This document shows positions 8,189-17,486 of a stretch of 64,000 bases of DNA, one piece after another (within the stretch, counting starts at the first letter, position 1; each line of letters starts with the position of its first letter). Source of the stretch: Pseudomonas sp. GL-B-19 (GTDB lineage Bacteria; Pseudomonadota; Gammaproteobacteria; Pseudomonadales; Pseudomonadaceae); contig NZ_JAHBDK010000086.1 in assembly GCF_019956415.1 (NCBI RefSeq), positions 1 through 64,000 on the forward strand, in the 5' to 3' direction. The notes beneath the pieces were generated by a model. That model saw only the letters and a list, made by a program, of their open reading frames with translations, was not told where the DNA came from and ran no database searches. Made by a program: the position numbers and the translations under genes.

Positions 8189-10111
8189 TTATTGCGTGGT
8201 GGCTTTGAGGCCGGTGAGCAGTAGCCGCTGCAACAAATCTTCCTTCAACCCGTCCGGGTTGGTCAGCTGCATCCGCTCCAAATGCTCTGGAAACATCGAA
8301 GCCTCTGGCGCATCCAGCGCTGCTTTCCCCAACTCCAGAATCTCCGTCAGTTTGAACTTGCTCTTCAGCCAGTTCAGCGCCCGCAACACGTCGCGTTCCA
8401 CCTCGGTGAAATCACAGCCCAGCGGATATTCCGGAAACTGGTTCGGGTGCCGCGCCTGAATCGCCTGTAAACGTTCCGGACTGTTATCGGCGAAACGTGG
8501 ATCGATGCGGAAACCCTTCGGCAGCTTACCCACACTCTGTGCCTGCTCGATCAACCCCGACTGAAACCGCGAATCGCTGATATTGAGCAACGCCTCGATC
8601 ACCGCCACATCGGTCTTGCCACGCAAGTCGGCGATGCCGTATTCGGTGACCACAATGTCCCGCAGATGCCTTGGGATCGTGCAGTGGCCATACTCCCAGA
8701 CAATGTTCGAGCTGACCTGCCCTCCCGACTCTCGCCAGCTACGCAGCAACAGCACCGACCGCGCGCCTTCCAGCGCATGGCCTTGGGCGACGAAGTTGTA
8801 CTGCCCGCCCACACCGCTGAGTACCCGCCCGTCTTCAAGCTGATCGGCCACGCCGGCACCCAGTAAGGTCATGGTGAACACGGTGTTGATGAAGCGCGCA
8901 TCGCGGCGCTGCAAGCGTTTGAGCTCTTCCTGACCGTACAGCTCGTTGATGTAGCTGATGCGGGTCATGTTGAACTCAAGACGCTTGCTTTGCGGCAGCT
9001 CACGCAGGCGCTCGTAGAAACTGCGGGGCCCAAGGAAGAAACCGCCGTGGACCGAGATGCCATCAGTTTGCGCGGCTTCATCGAGGGTGCCGGCGTTCGC
9101 CTGTTGCTGAGTCGGCACATCCGGGTAGACCTTGCGCCGCACGATCCCGGCATCGACCAGTACCAGCAAGCCGTTGACGAACATTTCACTGCAACCGTAC
9201 AGGCCTTTGGCGAACGGCTCGAGGCCGCCTTCGCGGTCGATCAACTGCGCCCACTGGCTGAGATTCACGTCCGCCAGCAACGCCTTGTATCCGACATTGT
9301 CGTCTTGCCGCGCCAGCAACGCAGCGGTCAGCGCATCGCCTATGGCTCCGATGCCGATTTGCAAGGTGCCGCCATCGCGCACCAGCGCACTGGCGTGCAG
9401 GCCGATGAAGTGGTCCTGGAAGCCCACCGGCATGTTCGGCGTGGAAAACAGCGTGGTGCTGTCTTTTTCGTCGATCAGAAGGTCGAAGGTATCGATGCCG
9501 ATTTCGGCGTCGCCGGGCATGTAGGGCAAGTCGTTGTGTACCTGGCCCACCAGCAGGATTGTCTCCCCCGCCGCTCGGCGTTTGGCGATCATCGGGAACA
9601 GGTCGAGGGTGATGTCCGGGTTGCAGCTCAGGCTCAGGCGATCCGCGTGCTCGGGATGGCTGGCCACCAGCTGTGCGACCAGGTTCAAACCGGCGGCGTT
9701 GATGTCCCGCGCGGCGTGGCTGTAGTTGCTGCTGACGTAATCCTGCTGGGCCGATGCACTATGCAGCAGACTGCCCGGCTGCATGAAGAACTGCTGGATG
9801 TGGATGTTCGGCGGCAGATTGTCTTTATGCAGGCCCTCCAGAAAATCCAGTTCCGGATAGTCACCGAACACCCGTTCGATAAAGGGCTCAAGAAAGCGTT
9901 TCTGCAAACCATCGCCCAAGGCAGGACGACCCAGGCACAGCGCGGTATAGATCGTCAGCCGCCGTTCAGGCGATTGCGCAATGCGCTGGTACAGCGCGTT
10001 GACGAAGTGGTTGGGTTTGCCCAGACCAAGGGGCAAGCCCATGTGAATGTGCGCCGGCAACCGTGCCAATACGTCATCCACCGCCTGCTCGATAGAACAC
10101 AGCTGCACCAT
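8189..10111 (-). CDS. Acetyl-CoA hydrolase/transferase family protein
   Basis: About 640 residues from ATG 10111, which has the ribosome binding site GGGAGGA; the open frame extends 63 codons further upstream but that part is not protein-like. The C-terminal half carries the family features YNFVAQGHAL and VTEYGIADLRGK (about residues 470-560). Family members hydrolyse acetyl-CoA or move CoA between carboxylic acids through a glutamyl-CoA intermediate. The substrate cannot be assigned. The protein is longer than the ~430-500 residue 4-hydroxybutyrate CoA-transferases, owing to an extended C-terminal region. It is convergent with xpt. Confidence 0.9.
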   Translation of the reverse strand: MVQLCSIEQAVDDVLARLPAHIHMGLPLGLGKPNHFVNALYQRIAQSPERRLTIYTALCLGRPALGDGLQKRFLEPFIERVFGDYPELDFLEGLHKDNLPPNIHIQQFFMQPGSLLHSASAQQDYVSSNYSHAARDINAAGLNLVAQLVASHPEHADRLSLSCNPDITLDLFPMIAKRRAAGETILLVGQVHNDLPYMPGDAEIGIDTFDLLIDEKDSTTLFSTPNMPVGFQDHFIGLHASALVRDGGTLQIGIGAIGDALTAALLARQDDNVGYKALLADVNLSQWAQLIDREGGLEPFAKGLYGCSEMFVNGLLVLVDAGIVRRKVYPDVPTQQQANAGTLDEAAQTDGISVHGGFFLGPRSFYERLRELPQSKRLEFNMTRISYINELYGQEELKRLQRRDARFINTVFTMTLLGAGVADQLEDGRVLSGVGGQYNFVAQGHALEGARSVLLLRSWRESGGQVSSNIVWEYGHCTIPRHLRDIVVTEYGIADLRGKTDVAVIEALLNISDSRFQSGLIEQAQSVGKLPKGFRIDPRFADNSPERLQAIQARHPNQFPEYPLGCDFTEVERDVLRALNWLKSKFKLTEILELGKAALDAPEASMFPEHLERMQLTNPDGLKEDLLQRLLLTGLKATTQ

Positions 10112-10202
10112 CTGATCCTCCCTTACATTCCGTGATTCGGGTTGGACCGAGCTTGCCGGGTCTTTGCTGCAATGAACAGTCTTGGGGGTAAATCGCAGGC
10201 AC

Positions 10203-10229
10203 AAAAAAACCGCTCGAAAGCGGTTTTTT
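10203..10229. terminator. Rho-independent terminator after cytochrome c5 gene
   Basis: AACCGCT-CGAA-AGCGGTT hairpin flanked by A7 and T6 tracts, 17 bp past the stop of the minus-strand cytochrome gene. Confidence 0.85.
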
Positions 10230-10245
10230 CGCTGAAGATTTGGGC

Positions 10246-10674
10246 TTATTTCAGGCCGGACATCTTCTGGATGGCGCCTTTGAGCTCGGCGTCCGCACAA
10301 TCGGCGCAGGTGCCTTTTGGCGGCATTGCATTGAGGCCGGAGATCGCCTTTGCGAGCAGGCCGTCAACACCGCCTTCCTTCTTGGCACGCTCGCCCCACG
10401 CTGCGGCGTCACCGATTTTCGGTGCGCCCAACAGACCGCTGCCGTGGCAAGCGTTGCAATGTTTAGCAATCACTTCGTCCGGGGTTTTGGCACCGCCACC
10501 ACCGCCAGCAGAGGCAGCAACTTCCATGCCCTTGCACTCTTTGCCCTGAACGCAAACCTGGCCGACTGGCTCAAGGCGTTTGGCAATATCGTCGTTCGTC
10601 GCAGCTTGAGCGCTGACAGCCCATAGGGCCAATACGGTTGCTGGTACAGCCAGCATTTTCATAATTAGGTTCAC
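10246..10674 (-). CDS. cycB: Cytochrome c5-family monohaem protein
   Basis: 142 residues. An N-terminal signal peptide ends near AVSAQA, giving a periplasmic protein. A single haem motif CNACH lies at about residues 73-77, with a later Met (NAMPPKGTCADCAD) as likely axial ligand; the two C-terminal cysteines of that CADC motif are typical of cytochrome c5. Function is periplasmic electron transfer. The start is a GTG at 10674 with GAGGG 8 bp upstream; the ATG at 10662 is too far from that site. The symbol is from recalled PA5300 synteny. Confidence 0.9.
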   Translation of the reverse strand: MNLIMKMLAVPATVLALWAVSAQAATNDDIAKRLEPVGQVCVQGKECKGMEVAASAGGGGGAKTPDEVIAKHCNACHGSGLLGAPKIGDAAAWGERAKKEGGVDGLLAKAISGLNAMPPKGTCADCADAELKGAIQKMSGLK

Positions 10675-10843
10675 GCGTTCACCCTCAATGGTGGCTAGTC
10701 ACGCCTACGGCCACGGTTCGCAGGCGGGCGCAAGTATAGCGGTAAGCCCGCCACACTGAAACAACCCCAAACTCGAAGGGGTCTTATGTAACAGTGGAAA
10801 ACTACCGGGGGCCTCGGCCTGACTGGCAGAGCGCCTTCTTTAC

Positions 10844-11392
10844 TTAGAAATTCGCCGGTGTCGCTGCGCTGATTAGTCGCGCCGGCGCATCGAACGGATT
10901 TCGGAAACGGTGCGGCTTGGTACTTTCAAAGTAGTAGCTATCGCCGGCTTCGAGCACAAAAGTTTCCAGCCCGACCACCAGTTCCAGCCGACCTTCCACC
11001 AAAATGCCGGTTTCCTCGCCCTCATGGGTGAGCATCTCGTCACCGGTGTCGGCGCCTGGCGGGTAGATTTCATTGAGGAAAGCGATTGCCCGGCTCGGAT
11101 GCGCCCGCCCGACCAGTTTCATGGTCACGGCGCCATCGGAAATATCGATCAGCTCGTTGGCTTTGTAGACGATCTGCGTCGGTTTTTCCTGCAGGATTTC
11201 TTCAGAAAAGAACTCGACCATGGACATGGGAATCCCGCCCAGTACTTTGCGCAGCGAACTGATCGAGGGACTGACGCTGTTCTTCTCGATCATCGAAATC
11301 GTGCTGTTGGTGACACCCGCGCGCTTGGCGAGCTCACGCTGCGAAAGGCCTTTGAGCTTACGGATGGATTGCAGTCGTTCACCGACGTCCAA
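10844..11392 (-). CDS. pauR: XRE-cupin transcriptional regulator, PauR/PuuR type
   Basis: 182 residues. An N-terminal XRE helix-turn-helix (about residues 5-60, LSQRELAKRAGVTNSTISMIEK) is fused to a C-terminal cupin (about 105-180, THEGEETGILVEG... HRFRNP). This architecture is PuuR-like; the orthologue at this position in P. aeruginosa, PauR, represses polyamine catabolism genes (recalled). The nearby PuuB-type oxidase and KauB-type aldehyde dehydrogenase fit. It is upstream of dadX in the opposite sense of operon logic: same strand, but dadX lies 128 bp before it in transcription. Confidence 0.88.
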   Translation of the reverse strand: MDVGERLQSIRKLKGLSQRELAKRAGVTNSTISMIEKNSVSPSISSLRKVLGGIPMSMVEFFSEEILQEKPTQIVYKANELIDISDGAVTMKLVGRAHPSRAIAFLNEIYPPGADTGDEMLTHEGEETGILVEGRLELVVGLETFVLEAGDSYYFESTKPHRFRNPFDAPARLISAATPANF

Positions 11393-11520
11393 TGCTTGCG
11401 CCTCCAGGGATTCAGGTTGTTGGAATATTGAGCGTTATCATGGCGACAGCGTTCAGTATTTACAACACTTGGACCTGAATCCTGTGGGATGAGGCGACTT
11501 TCGGTGTGGACCGTTGGCTG

Positions 11521-12594
11521 TCAGCCCTCGGAATAGAGCAGTGGCACCCGGCGCAGATTGCAGAAAATCTGATAAGGAATCGTGTCCGCTGCCGCCGCCA
11601 CGTCGCTGGCGAGGATGTTTTTACCCCATAACTCGACGGTCGAACCGAGGCCGGCTTGCGGCACATCGGTCAGGTCGATGCAGAGCATGTCCATCGATAC
11701 CCGGCCGATCAACTGGCTGCGTTGCCCAGCGACCATGACCGGCGTGCCGGTCGGCGCGTGGCGCGGGTAACCGTCGGCATAGCCCATGGCGACTACGCCA
11801 ACGCGCATCGGCTTGGGTGTGATGAACCTGGCGCCGTAACCAATCGGCTCGCCGGCCGGCAGTTCACGCACGCAAATCACTTTCGATTCCAGGGTCATCA
11901 CCGGTTGCAGGCGAGCGGCCACGGTGTTGGCTTCTTCGAACGGTGTCGCGCCATACAGCATGATGCCAGGGCGAACCCAATCACTCGGGATCTGCGGCCA
12001 ACCCAACACGGCTGGCGAGTTGCGCAGGCTGACTTCCGCCGACAAACCTTTACGCGCGGCTTCAAAAACCGCGACCTGCTCAGCACTGGACTGTTCGTGC
12101 AGCTCATCGGCCCGGGCGAAGTGGCTCATCAGCACAACTTTCGCGACCTTGCCGCTGGCCAGAAGCCGCTGATAGGCCTCCTGATAATCCTTTGGATGCA
12201 GACCGACGCGGTGCATGCCTGAATCGAGCTTGAGCCAGACGGTGATCGGCTTGCTCAGCGTGGCCTTTTCAATGGCTTCAAGCTGCCACAGCGAGTGCAC
12301 CACACACCAGAAATCGTGCTCGACGATCAGCGCCAACTCATCGGCTTCGAAGAACCCTTCCAGCAGCAATACCGGCGCCCGAATGCCCGCCGCGCGCAGC
12401 TCCAACGCCTCTTCGATACAGGCCACGGCAAAGCCGTCGGCATCGGCTTCCAGCGCTTGTGCGCAACGCACCGCGCCATGGCCGTAGGCATCGGCCTTGA
12501 TCACCGCGAGGGCCTTGGCCCCGGTGATTTCACGGGCGATCCGATAGTTGTGACGCAGGGCTTGAAGATCGATCAGGGCACGGGCTGGACGCAT
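11521..12594 (-). CDS. dadX: Catabolic alanine racemase DadX
   Basis: 357 residues. It interconverts L- and D-alanine with PLP, feeding D-alanine to DadA. The PLP lysine is K33 in AVIKADAYGHG and the second catalytic Tyr is in GYGARF near residue 254. The start ATG 12594 begins MRPARALIDLQAL, standard for the family. It lies 3' of ridA and dadA on the same strand, but a hairpin terminator sits between ridA and dadX, so its level is probably set partly apart from dadA. Confidence 0.95.
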   Translation of the reverse strand: MRPARALIDLQALRHNYRIAREITGAKALAVIKADAYGHGAVRCAQALEADADGFAVACIEEALELRAAGIRAPVLLLEGFFEADELALIVEHDFWCVVHSLWQLEAIEKATLSKPITVWLKLDSGMHRVGLHPKDYQEAYQRLLASGKVAKVVLMSHFARADELHEQSSAEQVAVFEAARKGLSAEVSLRNSPAVLGWPQIPSDWVRPGIMLYGATPFEEANTVAARLQPVMTLESKVICVRELPAGEPIGYGARFITPKPMRVGVVAMGYADGYPRHAPTGTPVMVAGQRSQLIGRVSMDMLCIDLTDVPQAGLGSTVELWGKNILASDVAAAADTIPYQIFCNLRRVPLLYSEG

Positions 12595-12623
12595 GGCGGC
12601 AGACTTCTAGGCGGTCATGGGAA

Positions 12624-12668
12624 TAAAAAACCGGCGCTGGCTGGCGGCGTGAACCGCCAACAGCACCG
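12624..12668 (-). terminator. Hairpin terminator between ridA-like gene and dadX
   Basis: Read on the minus strand, CCGGTGCTG...CAGCGCCGG with an inner TGGCGG/CCGCCA stem is followed by TTTTTTATT. The signal lies in the 97-bp gap downstream of the RidA-like gene and before dadX, so it would attenuate read-through into dadX. Confidence 0.75.
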
Positions 12669-12691
12669 GCAGAGGGATCTTGCTGAGTCAA

Positions 12692-13045
12692 TTACGGCAG
12701 AGCGGCTACAACCGACAGCTCGACCAGAATTTCCGGTTCGCACAGCTTCGACTCAACGGTCGCACGGGCCGGGGCAACGCCTTTTGGCAGCCACTTGTCC
12801 CAGACGGCGTTCATGCCTTCGAAGTGTGCATCAATGTCTTTCAGGTAAATCGTCACCGACAACAGGTGGTTCTTGTCGGTGCCCGCCTGATCGAGCAAAC
12901 GCTCGATGCTGGCAAGGGTTTCACGGGTCTGCTGTTCAATCCCGGCGCTCATGTCATCGCCGACCTGCCCTGCCAGATACACAGTGCCGTTGTGGCTGAC
13001 GATCTGACTCATGCGCTCATTGGTGAGCTGGCGCTGGATTGACAT
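12692..13045 (-). CDS. RidA-family protein of the dad cluster
   Basis: 117 residues from ATG 13045 (ribosome binding site AGGAG, 8 bp upstream). The open frame can be extended 10 codons upstream but that part is the dadA 3' end. RidA/YjgF/UK114 proteins form trimers that hydrolyse reactive enamine/imine intermediates. The C-terminal RATVESKLCEPEILVE segment contains the family Arg and Glu. DadA generates imino acids, so deamination of its product is a sensible role (inferred). It overlaps the dadA 3' end by 29 bp, suggesting translational coupling. Confidence 0.92.
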   Translation of the reverse strand: MSIQRQLTNERMSQIVSHNGTVYLAGQVGDDMSAGIEQQTRETLASIERLLDQAGTDKNHLLSVTIYLKDIDAHFEGMNAVWDKWLPKGVAPARATVESKLCEPEILVELSVVAALP

Positions 13046-14321
13046 GTTTTGCGGACTCCTGGGTCTTGCTGCCATAACGGGAAATATCGAGGCCTTCGGC
13101 GCTGATCTGCGGCGCTTTCTTCGCCATCAGGTCAGCCAGTAAGCGACCGGAGCCACAGGCCATGGTCCAGCCGAGTGTGCCGTGACCGGTGTTCAGGAAC
13201 AGATTCTTGAACGGTGTCGCGCCCACGATCGGCGTGCCGTCCGGGGTAGTCGGGCGCAGGCCGGTCCAGAAACTTGCCTGGGCCAGATCGCCGCCCTGAG
13301 GATAAAGGTCGTTGACGATCATCTCCAGGGTTTCGCGCCGACGCGGGTTCAGCGACAGGTCAAAACCGGCGATTTCAGCCATGCCGCCGACGCGGATGCG
13401 GTTGTCGAAACGGGTGATCGCGACCTTGTAAGTCTCGTCGAGAATGGTCGACGTCGGGGCCATTGCCGGGTTGGTGATCGGCACAGTCAGCGAGTAACCC
13501 TTGAGCGGGTACACCGGGGCTTTGATGCCCAGCGGCTTGAGCAATTGCGGGGAGTAGCTGCCGAGTGCCAGCACGTAGCGGTCAGCGGTTTCCAGCTTGC
13601 CGTCGATCCACACGCCGTTGATGCGATCACCGGCGTAGTCGAGCTTCTGAATGTCCTGGCCGAAACGGAATTCCACACCCAGTTTCACGGCCATTTCGGC
13701 CAAGCGGGTGGTGAAAATCTGGCAGTCGCCGGTTTGGTCGTTTGGCAGGCGCAGGGCACCGGCGAGGATGTCGGTGACGGCGGCCAGCGCCGGTTCAACG
13801 CGGGCAATGCCGGCGCGGTCGAGCAGTTCAAACGGTACGCCGGACTCTTTCAGCACCGCGATGTCTTTCGCGGCGCCGTCCAGTTGAGCCTGGGTGCGGA
13901 ACAGCTGGGTCGTGCCGAGGCTACGGCCTTCGTAGGCGATACCGGTTTCGGCGCGCAATTCGTCGAGGCAGTCACGGCTGTACTCGGACAGACGGACCAT
14001 GCGCTCCTTGTTCACCGCGTAACGGCTAGCGGTGCAGTTGCGCAGCATCTGCGCCATCCACAGGTATTGGTCAATGTCGGCGGTGGCCTTGATCGCCAAC
14101 GGTGCGTGGCGCTGCAACAGCCACTTGATGGCCTTGAGCGGCACGCCCGGCGCAGCCCACGGCGAGGCATAACCCGGCGAAACCTGGCCGGCGTTGGCGA
14201 AACTGGTCTCCATGGCAGCGGCCGGCTGACGGTCCACGACCACCACTTCAAACCCGGCCCGAGCCAGATAGTAAGCACTGGCGGTACCGATGACGCCGCT
14301 ACCCAAGACCATAACGCGCAT
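13017..14321 (-). CDS. dadA: D-amino acid dehydrogenase small subunit DadA
   Basis: 434 residues, the usual DadA length. This FAD flavoprotein on the inner face of the cytoplasmic membrane oxidises D-alanine and other D-amino acids to 2-oxo acids plus ammonia, passing electrons to the quinone pool. The FAD-binding motif GSGVIGTASAYYLARAG is at residues ~7-23 and a C-terminal GHGTLGWTMACGSG FAD segment at ~398-411. ATG 14321 is chosen because of GAGGG 8 bp upstream and the conserved MRVMVLGSG opening. It is divergent from dadR. Confidence 0.96.
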   Translation of the reverse strand: MRVMVLGSGVIGTASAYYLARAGFEVVVVDRQPAAAMETSFANAGQVSPGYASPWAAPGVPLKAIKWLLQRHAPLAIKATADIDQYLWMAQMLRNCTASRYAVNKERMVRLSEYSRDCLDELRAETGIAYEGRSLGTTQLFRTQAQLDGAAKDIAVLKESGVPFELLDRAGIARVEPALAAVTDILAGALRLPNDQTGDCQIFTTRLAEMAVKLGVEFRFGQDIQKLDYAGDRINGVWIDGKLETADRYVLALGSYSPQLLKPLGIKAPVYPLKGYSLTVPITNPAMAPTSTILDETYKVAITRFDNRIRVGGMAEIAGFDLSLNPRRRETLEMIVNDLYPQGGDLAQASFWTGLRPTTPDGTPIVGATPFKNLFLNTGHGTLGWTMACGSGRLLADLMAKKAPQISAEGLDISRYGSKTQESAKHVNPAPAHQ

Positions 14322-14478
14322 TTTCATATCCCTCATCGCGGCTGACCGCTGACGTGTGTTGTATTCAAGCAGTGATGTGCGCAGTGTAAAAAAGATTCGC
14401 CAGTGTTTTTCACTATATAAACAGCTATATTTGGCGACAATTCTCGGCAAAAACCCTTTTCACGGAGGCGCATCCCCT
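14322..14478. promoter_or_regulatory. Divergent dadA/dadR promoter region
   Basis: A 157-bp AT-richer gap between the divergent starts of dadA and dadR. In related species Lrp/DadR binds here and activates dadA in response to alanine. I could not define individual operator boxes by eye. Confidence 0.6.
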
Positions 14479-14967
14479 ATGCGTACCAACACTCAGACCA
14501 AACGAGAGCTGGACAAGATCGATCGCAATATCCTGCGGATCCTGCAAGCGGACGGACGCATCTCCTTCACGGAGCTGGGGGAAAAGGTCGGGCTCTCCAC
14601 CACGCCGTGCACTGAGCGGGTGAGGCGCCTGGAGCGGGAAGGGATCATCATGGGCTACAACGCGCGGCTCAATCCGCAGCACCTGAAGGGTAGTCTCCTG
14701 GTGTTCGTAGAGATCAGTCTTGACTACAAATCCGGCGATACTTTCGAAGAGTTCCGACGCGCGGTGCTGAAATTACCCCATGTACTGGAATGCCACTTGG
14801 TGTCAGGGGATTTCGACTATCTGGTGAAGGCGCGGATTTCCGAGATGGCCTCGTACCGCAAGCTGCTGGGGGATATCCTGCTCAAGTTGCCGCATGTGCG
14901 CGAATCCAAGAGCTACATCGTGATGGAAGAGGTCAAGGAGAGCTTGAGTTTGCCGATTCCGGATTGA
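14479..14967 (+). CDS. dadR: Lrp/AsnC-family regulator DadR
   Basis: 162 residues. An N-terminal helix-turn-helix (about residues 10-60, LDKIDRNILRILQADGRISFTELGEKVGLS) is followed by an RAM/AsnC ligand domain (~70-150, SGDFDYLVKAR). ATG 14479 has GGAGG 10 bp upstream; the frame upstream of it is not protein-like. Divergent placement from dadA marks it as the alanine-responsive activator of the dad operon. Confidence 0.93.
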   Translation: MRTNTQTKRELDKIDRNILRILQADGRISFTELGEKVGLSTTPCTERVRRLEREGIIMGYNARLNPQHLKGSLLVFVEISLDYKSGDTFEEFRRAVLKLPHVLECHLVSGDFDYLVKARISEMASYRKLLGDILLKLPHVRESKSYIVMEEVKESLSLPIPD

Positions 14968-14994
14968 GGATTTGTGGTGCCTGATCCGGCCCTA

Positions 14995-15085
14995 TCGCGA
15001 GCAGGCTCACTCCTACAGTTGATTTTCAGTGGACACAGACTCCGTGCACGACACAGATCCAGTGTAGGAGTGAGCCTGCTCGCGA
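14995..15085. repeat. REPIN-type inverted REP pair
   Basis: Inverted copies of GTAGGAGTGAGCCTGCTCGCGA separated by ~45 bp, between convergent dadR and the YkgJ gene. Confidence 0.85.
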
Positions 15086-15104
15086 TTGAGGCGACTCGGT
15101 CTAC

Positions 15105-15458
15105 CTAGACCAACACCTGCCGGGTAGAAGCCATGTACTCATGAATCTGCTTCTCCACCCGAGGATGAATCAGCTCCACCGGCCCCCGCCCATTCGGGCA
15201 CGGCAAGGTCTTGGTGGTGCCAAACAACCGGCAAATCAGCGGGCGCTCGTCATACACCGTGCAGCCGTTCGGCCCAAGGTGCACGCAATTGAGCTCATCC
15301 ATCGCCGCGTCCTGCTCGGCGCGAGTCTTGCGCGGCAGGCGGGACATTTCTTCCGGCGAGGTGGTCACCGGCCCACAGCAGTCATGGCAGCCGGGCACAC
15401 ACTCGAACGAGGGGATCTGCTGTCGTAGCGTACGGATTTTCTGACTGTTGCAGCTCAT
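15105..15458 (-). CDS. YkgJ-family cysteine-cluster protein
   Basis: 117 residues from ATG 15458; a TTG at 15473 is in frame but less likely. The pattern CVPGCHDCCGP at the N-terminus, then C in LNCVHLGPNGCTVYDERPLICRLFG, is the YkgJ/CxxCxxCC signature that binds zinc or an Fe-S centre. Biochemical function is unknown. It is divergent from the PuuB-like oxidase. Confidence 0.88.
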   Translation of the reverse strand: MSCNSQKIRTLRQQIPSFECVPGCHDCCGPVTTSPEEMSRLPRKTRAEQDAAMDELNCVHLGPNGCTVYDERPLICRLFGTTKTLPCPNGRGPVELIHPRVEKQIHEYMASTRQVLV

Positions 15459-15605
15459 TGAAGCGGTGACCAAAAGCGGAATAGAGCGCGATTCTGAAGC
15501 AAAGGCACGGATCCATACAGCAGCAGCCGACCAATGTTGCCCGCATCCGAAGGTCCGGCTTATGCTCCGTCAAATTTTCCAGACGCCAGAATCGGGAACA
15601 CGCAC

Positions 15606-16919
15606 ATGAACGCCGGTGCTCAGCAATCCGTTCCAAGCCACCAGCACATCGCCTCTTACTACGCCGCCAGCAGCCTGCCGCAACCCGACTATCCGGTGCT
15701 CAGAGGTGATCTGGTGGCGGATGTGTGCGTGGTCGGCGGCGGGTTCTCCGGGCTGAACACAGCGCTTGAACTGGCTGAACGTGGTTTGAGCGTCATCCTG
15801 CTCGAAGCCCACAAAATCGGCTGGGGCGCCAGCGGGCGCAATGGCGGGCAGTTGATTCGGGGTGTCGGTCATGGCCTTGATCAATTCGCGAAGGTGATCG
15901 GCGCAGACGGCGTGCGCCAGATGAAACTCATGGGCCTTGAGGCCGTGGAAATCGTCCGACAGCGCGTCAAGCGTTTTCAGATCCCCTGCGACCTGACCTG
16001 GGGTTATTGCGATCTGGCCAACAAGCCCCGCGAACTCCAAGGCTTCGCCGAAGACGCCGAAGAGCTGCGCAGCCTCGGTTACCGTTATGAAACCCGCCTG
16101 CTGCAGGCCAATGAAATGCACTCGGTGGTGGGTTCCGACCGTTACGTCGGCGGCCTGATCGACATGGGCTCGGGGCATCTGCATCCGCTGAACCTGGCAC
16201 TGGGCGAAGCGGCGGCGGCCCAGGAAATGGGGGCGATACTGTTCGAACAATCGGCGGTCACCCGAATCGATTATGGCCCGGTGATTAAAGTCCACACGGC
16301 CCAAGGCTCGGTCCGTGCGAAGACGCTGGTATTGGGCTGCAACGCCTACCTCAATGAACTCAACCCCGAACTCAGCGGCAAGGTGCTGCCGGCAGGCAGC
16401 TACATCATTGCCACCGAGCCGTTGAGCGAAGAACTGGCGCACGCCCTTCTGCCGCAGAACATGGCGGTCTGCGATCAGCGGGTGGCACTGGATTACTACC
16501 GACTCTCGGCGGACCGACGCTTGCTGTTTGGTGGCGCCTGCCACTATTCAGGCCGCGATCCGAAAGACATCGCCGCGTACATGCGCCCGAAGATGCTGGA
16601 AGTCTTCCCGCAATTGGGCTCGGTGAAGATCGACTATCAATGGGGCGGGATGATCGGCATCGGCGCCAACCGGCTACCGCAGATTGGCCGGCTTAAAGAC
16701 CAGCCGAATGTGTATTACGCCCAGGCCTATTCCGGTCATGGGGTGAATGCCACGCATTTGGCGGGCAAGTTGCTGGCTGAGGCGATCAGTGGGCAGCAGG
16801 GTGGCGGGTTTGATCTGTTTGCCAAGGTGCCGCACATCACCTTTCCGGGTGGCAGGCATTTGCGTTCGCCGTTGTTGGCGTTGGGGATGTTGTGGCATCG
16901 GCTGAAAGAGTTAGTCTGA
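15606..16919 (+). CDS. FAD-dependent oxidoreductase, PuuB/PauB type
   Basis: 437 residues from ATG 15606. The DAO-family FAD fold is evident: VCVVGGGFSGLNTALELAERG near residues 38-58, WGASGRNGGQ, and a C-terminal YSGHGVNATHLAGK FAD contact. This combination is typical of gamma-glutamylputrescine or related polyamine oxidases that produce an aldehyde and H2O2. It lies between pauR and the KauB-type aldehyde dehydrogenase, which supports a polyamine role (the position matches PA5309, pauB4, from memory). Substrate specificity is inferred. Confidence 0.88.
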   Translation: MNAGAQQSVPSHQHIASYYAASSLPQPDYPVLRGDLVADVCVVGGGFSGLNTALELAERGLSVILLEAHKIGWGASGRNGGQLIRGVGHGLDQFAKVIGADGVRQMKLMGLEAVEIVRQRVKRFQIPCDLTWGYCDLANKPRELQGFAEDAEELRSLGYRYETRLLQANEMHSVVGSDRYVGGLIDMGSGHLHPLNLALGEAAAAQEMGAILFEQSAVTRIDYGPVIKVHTAQGSVRAKTLVLGCNAYLNELNPELSGKVLPAGSYIIATEPLSEELAHALLPQNMAVCDQRVALDYYRLSADRRLLFGGACHYSGRDPKDIAAYMRPKMLEVFPQLGSVKIDYQWGGMIGIGANRLPQIGRLKDQPNVYYAQAYSGHGVNATHLAGKLLAEAISGQQGGGFDLFAKVPHITFPGGRHLRSPLLALGMLWHRLKELV

Positions 16920-16947
16920 GGGATTGATGGCGCCTGTACTGGCGCCA

Positions 16948-17038
16948 TCGCGAGCAGGCTCGCTCCCACAGTTGATCTTTGGTGCTCACAAATCTGTGTT
17001 CGCTGAAGATCCAATGTGGGAGCGAGCCTGCTCGCGAT
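16948..17038. repeat. REPIN-type inverted REP pair
   Basis: Inverted copies of GTGGGAGCGAGCCTGCTCGCGA with a ~45-bp spacer, between the convergent oxidase and DUF1127 genes. Confidence 0.87.
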
Positions 17039-17062
17039 TGGCCCGAAAGAACACCACAAAAA

Positions 17063-17308
17063 TCAGATCCTCCAGAAAGGCTTAAGCCCCTCCTCCCGCG
17101 CCTGCTCCCGCGTCAGCCCCACATCCCTGAGCTGCTCCGGCGTCAGCGCCAGCAACGCCTTGCGCGTGTGCAGACGATGCCAGAACAGACCCCAGCGACT
17201 CAGGCCGGACGGCGCATTGCGCATCTGCGCCTCACGTGCACCGTTGTCTTGCCCTCTCACCAGTTCCTGACTGTGTAACGTCAGCCGCACATCGCTCAAG
17301 CCGTTCAT
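17063..17308 (-). CDS. DUF1127 small protein
   Basis: 81 residues from ATG 17308, with AGGAG 7 bp upstream; a longer frame to 17347 lacks a ribosome binding site. The C-terminal RRxxLxxLxxxxLxDIGL-like pattern is seen as HTRKALLALTPEQLRDVGLTREQAREEG. Some DUF1127 (YjiS-like) proteins in alphaproteobacteria bind RNA or affect phosphate/carbon metabolism; no role is known here. It is divergent from the MocR regulator, 178 bp away, and is a likely target of it. Confidence 0.85.
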   Translation of the reverse strand: MNGLSDVRLTLHSQELVRGQDNGAREAQMRNAPSGLSRWGLFWHRLHTRKALLALTPEQLRDVGLTREQAREEGLKPFWRI

Positions 17309-17486
17309 TTGATTGCTCCTGTTTACTTGGGTAGCCAGAGCTTTCATGATGCGTGGACGACGAAAAGCATTACAGATTCAACAAGCGAGTATTAATTCCA
17401 TACAGATTTTGCGTTCCTGCGTCTGAATCCTGATTTTTGCCTCGATCTGTATTGGTTTACCGAATCACCCACACCGAGACTGCACC

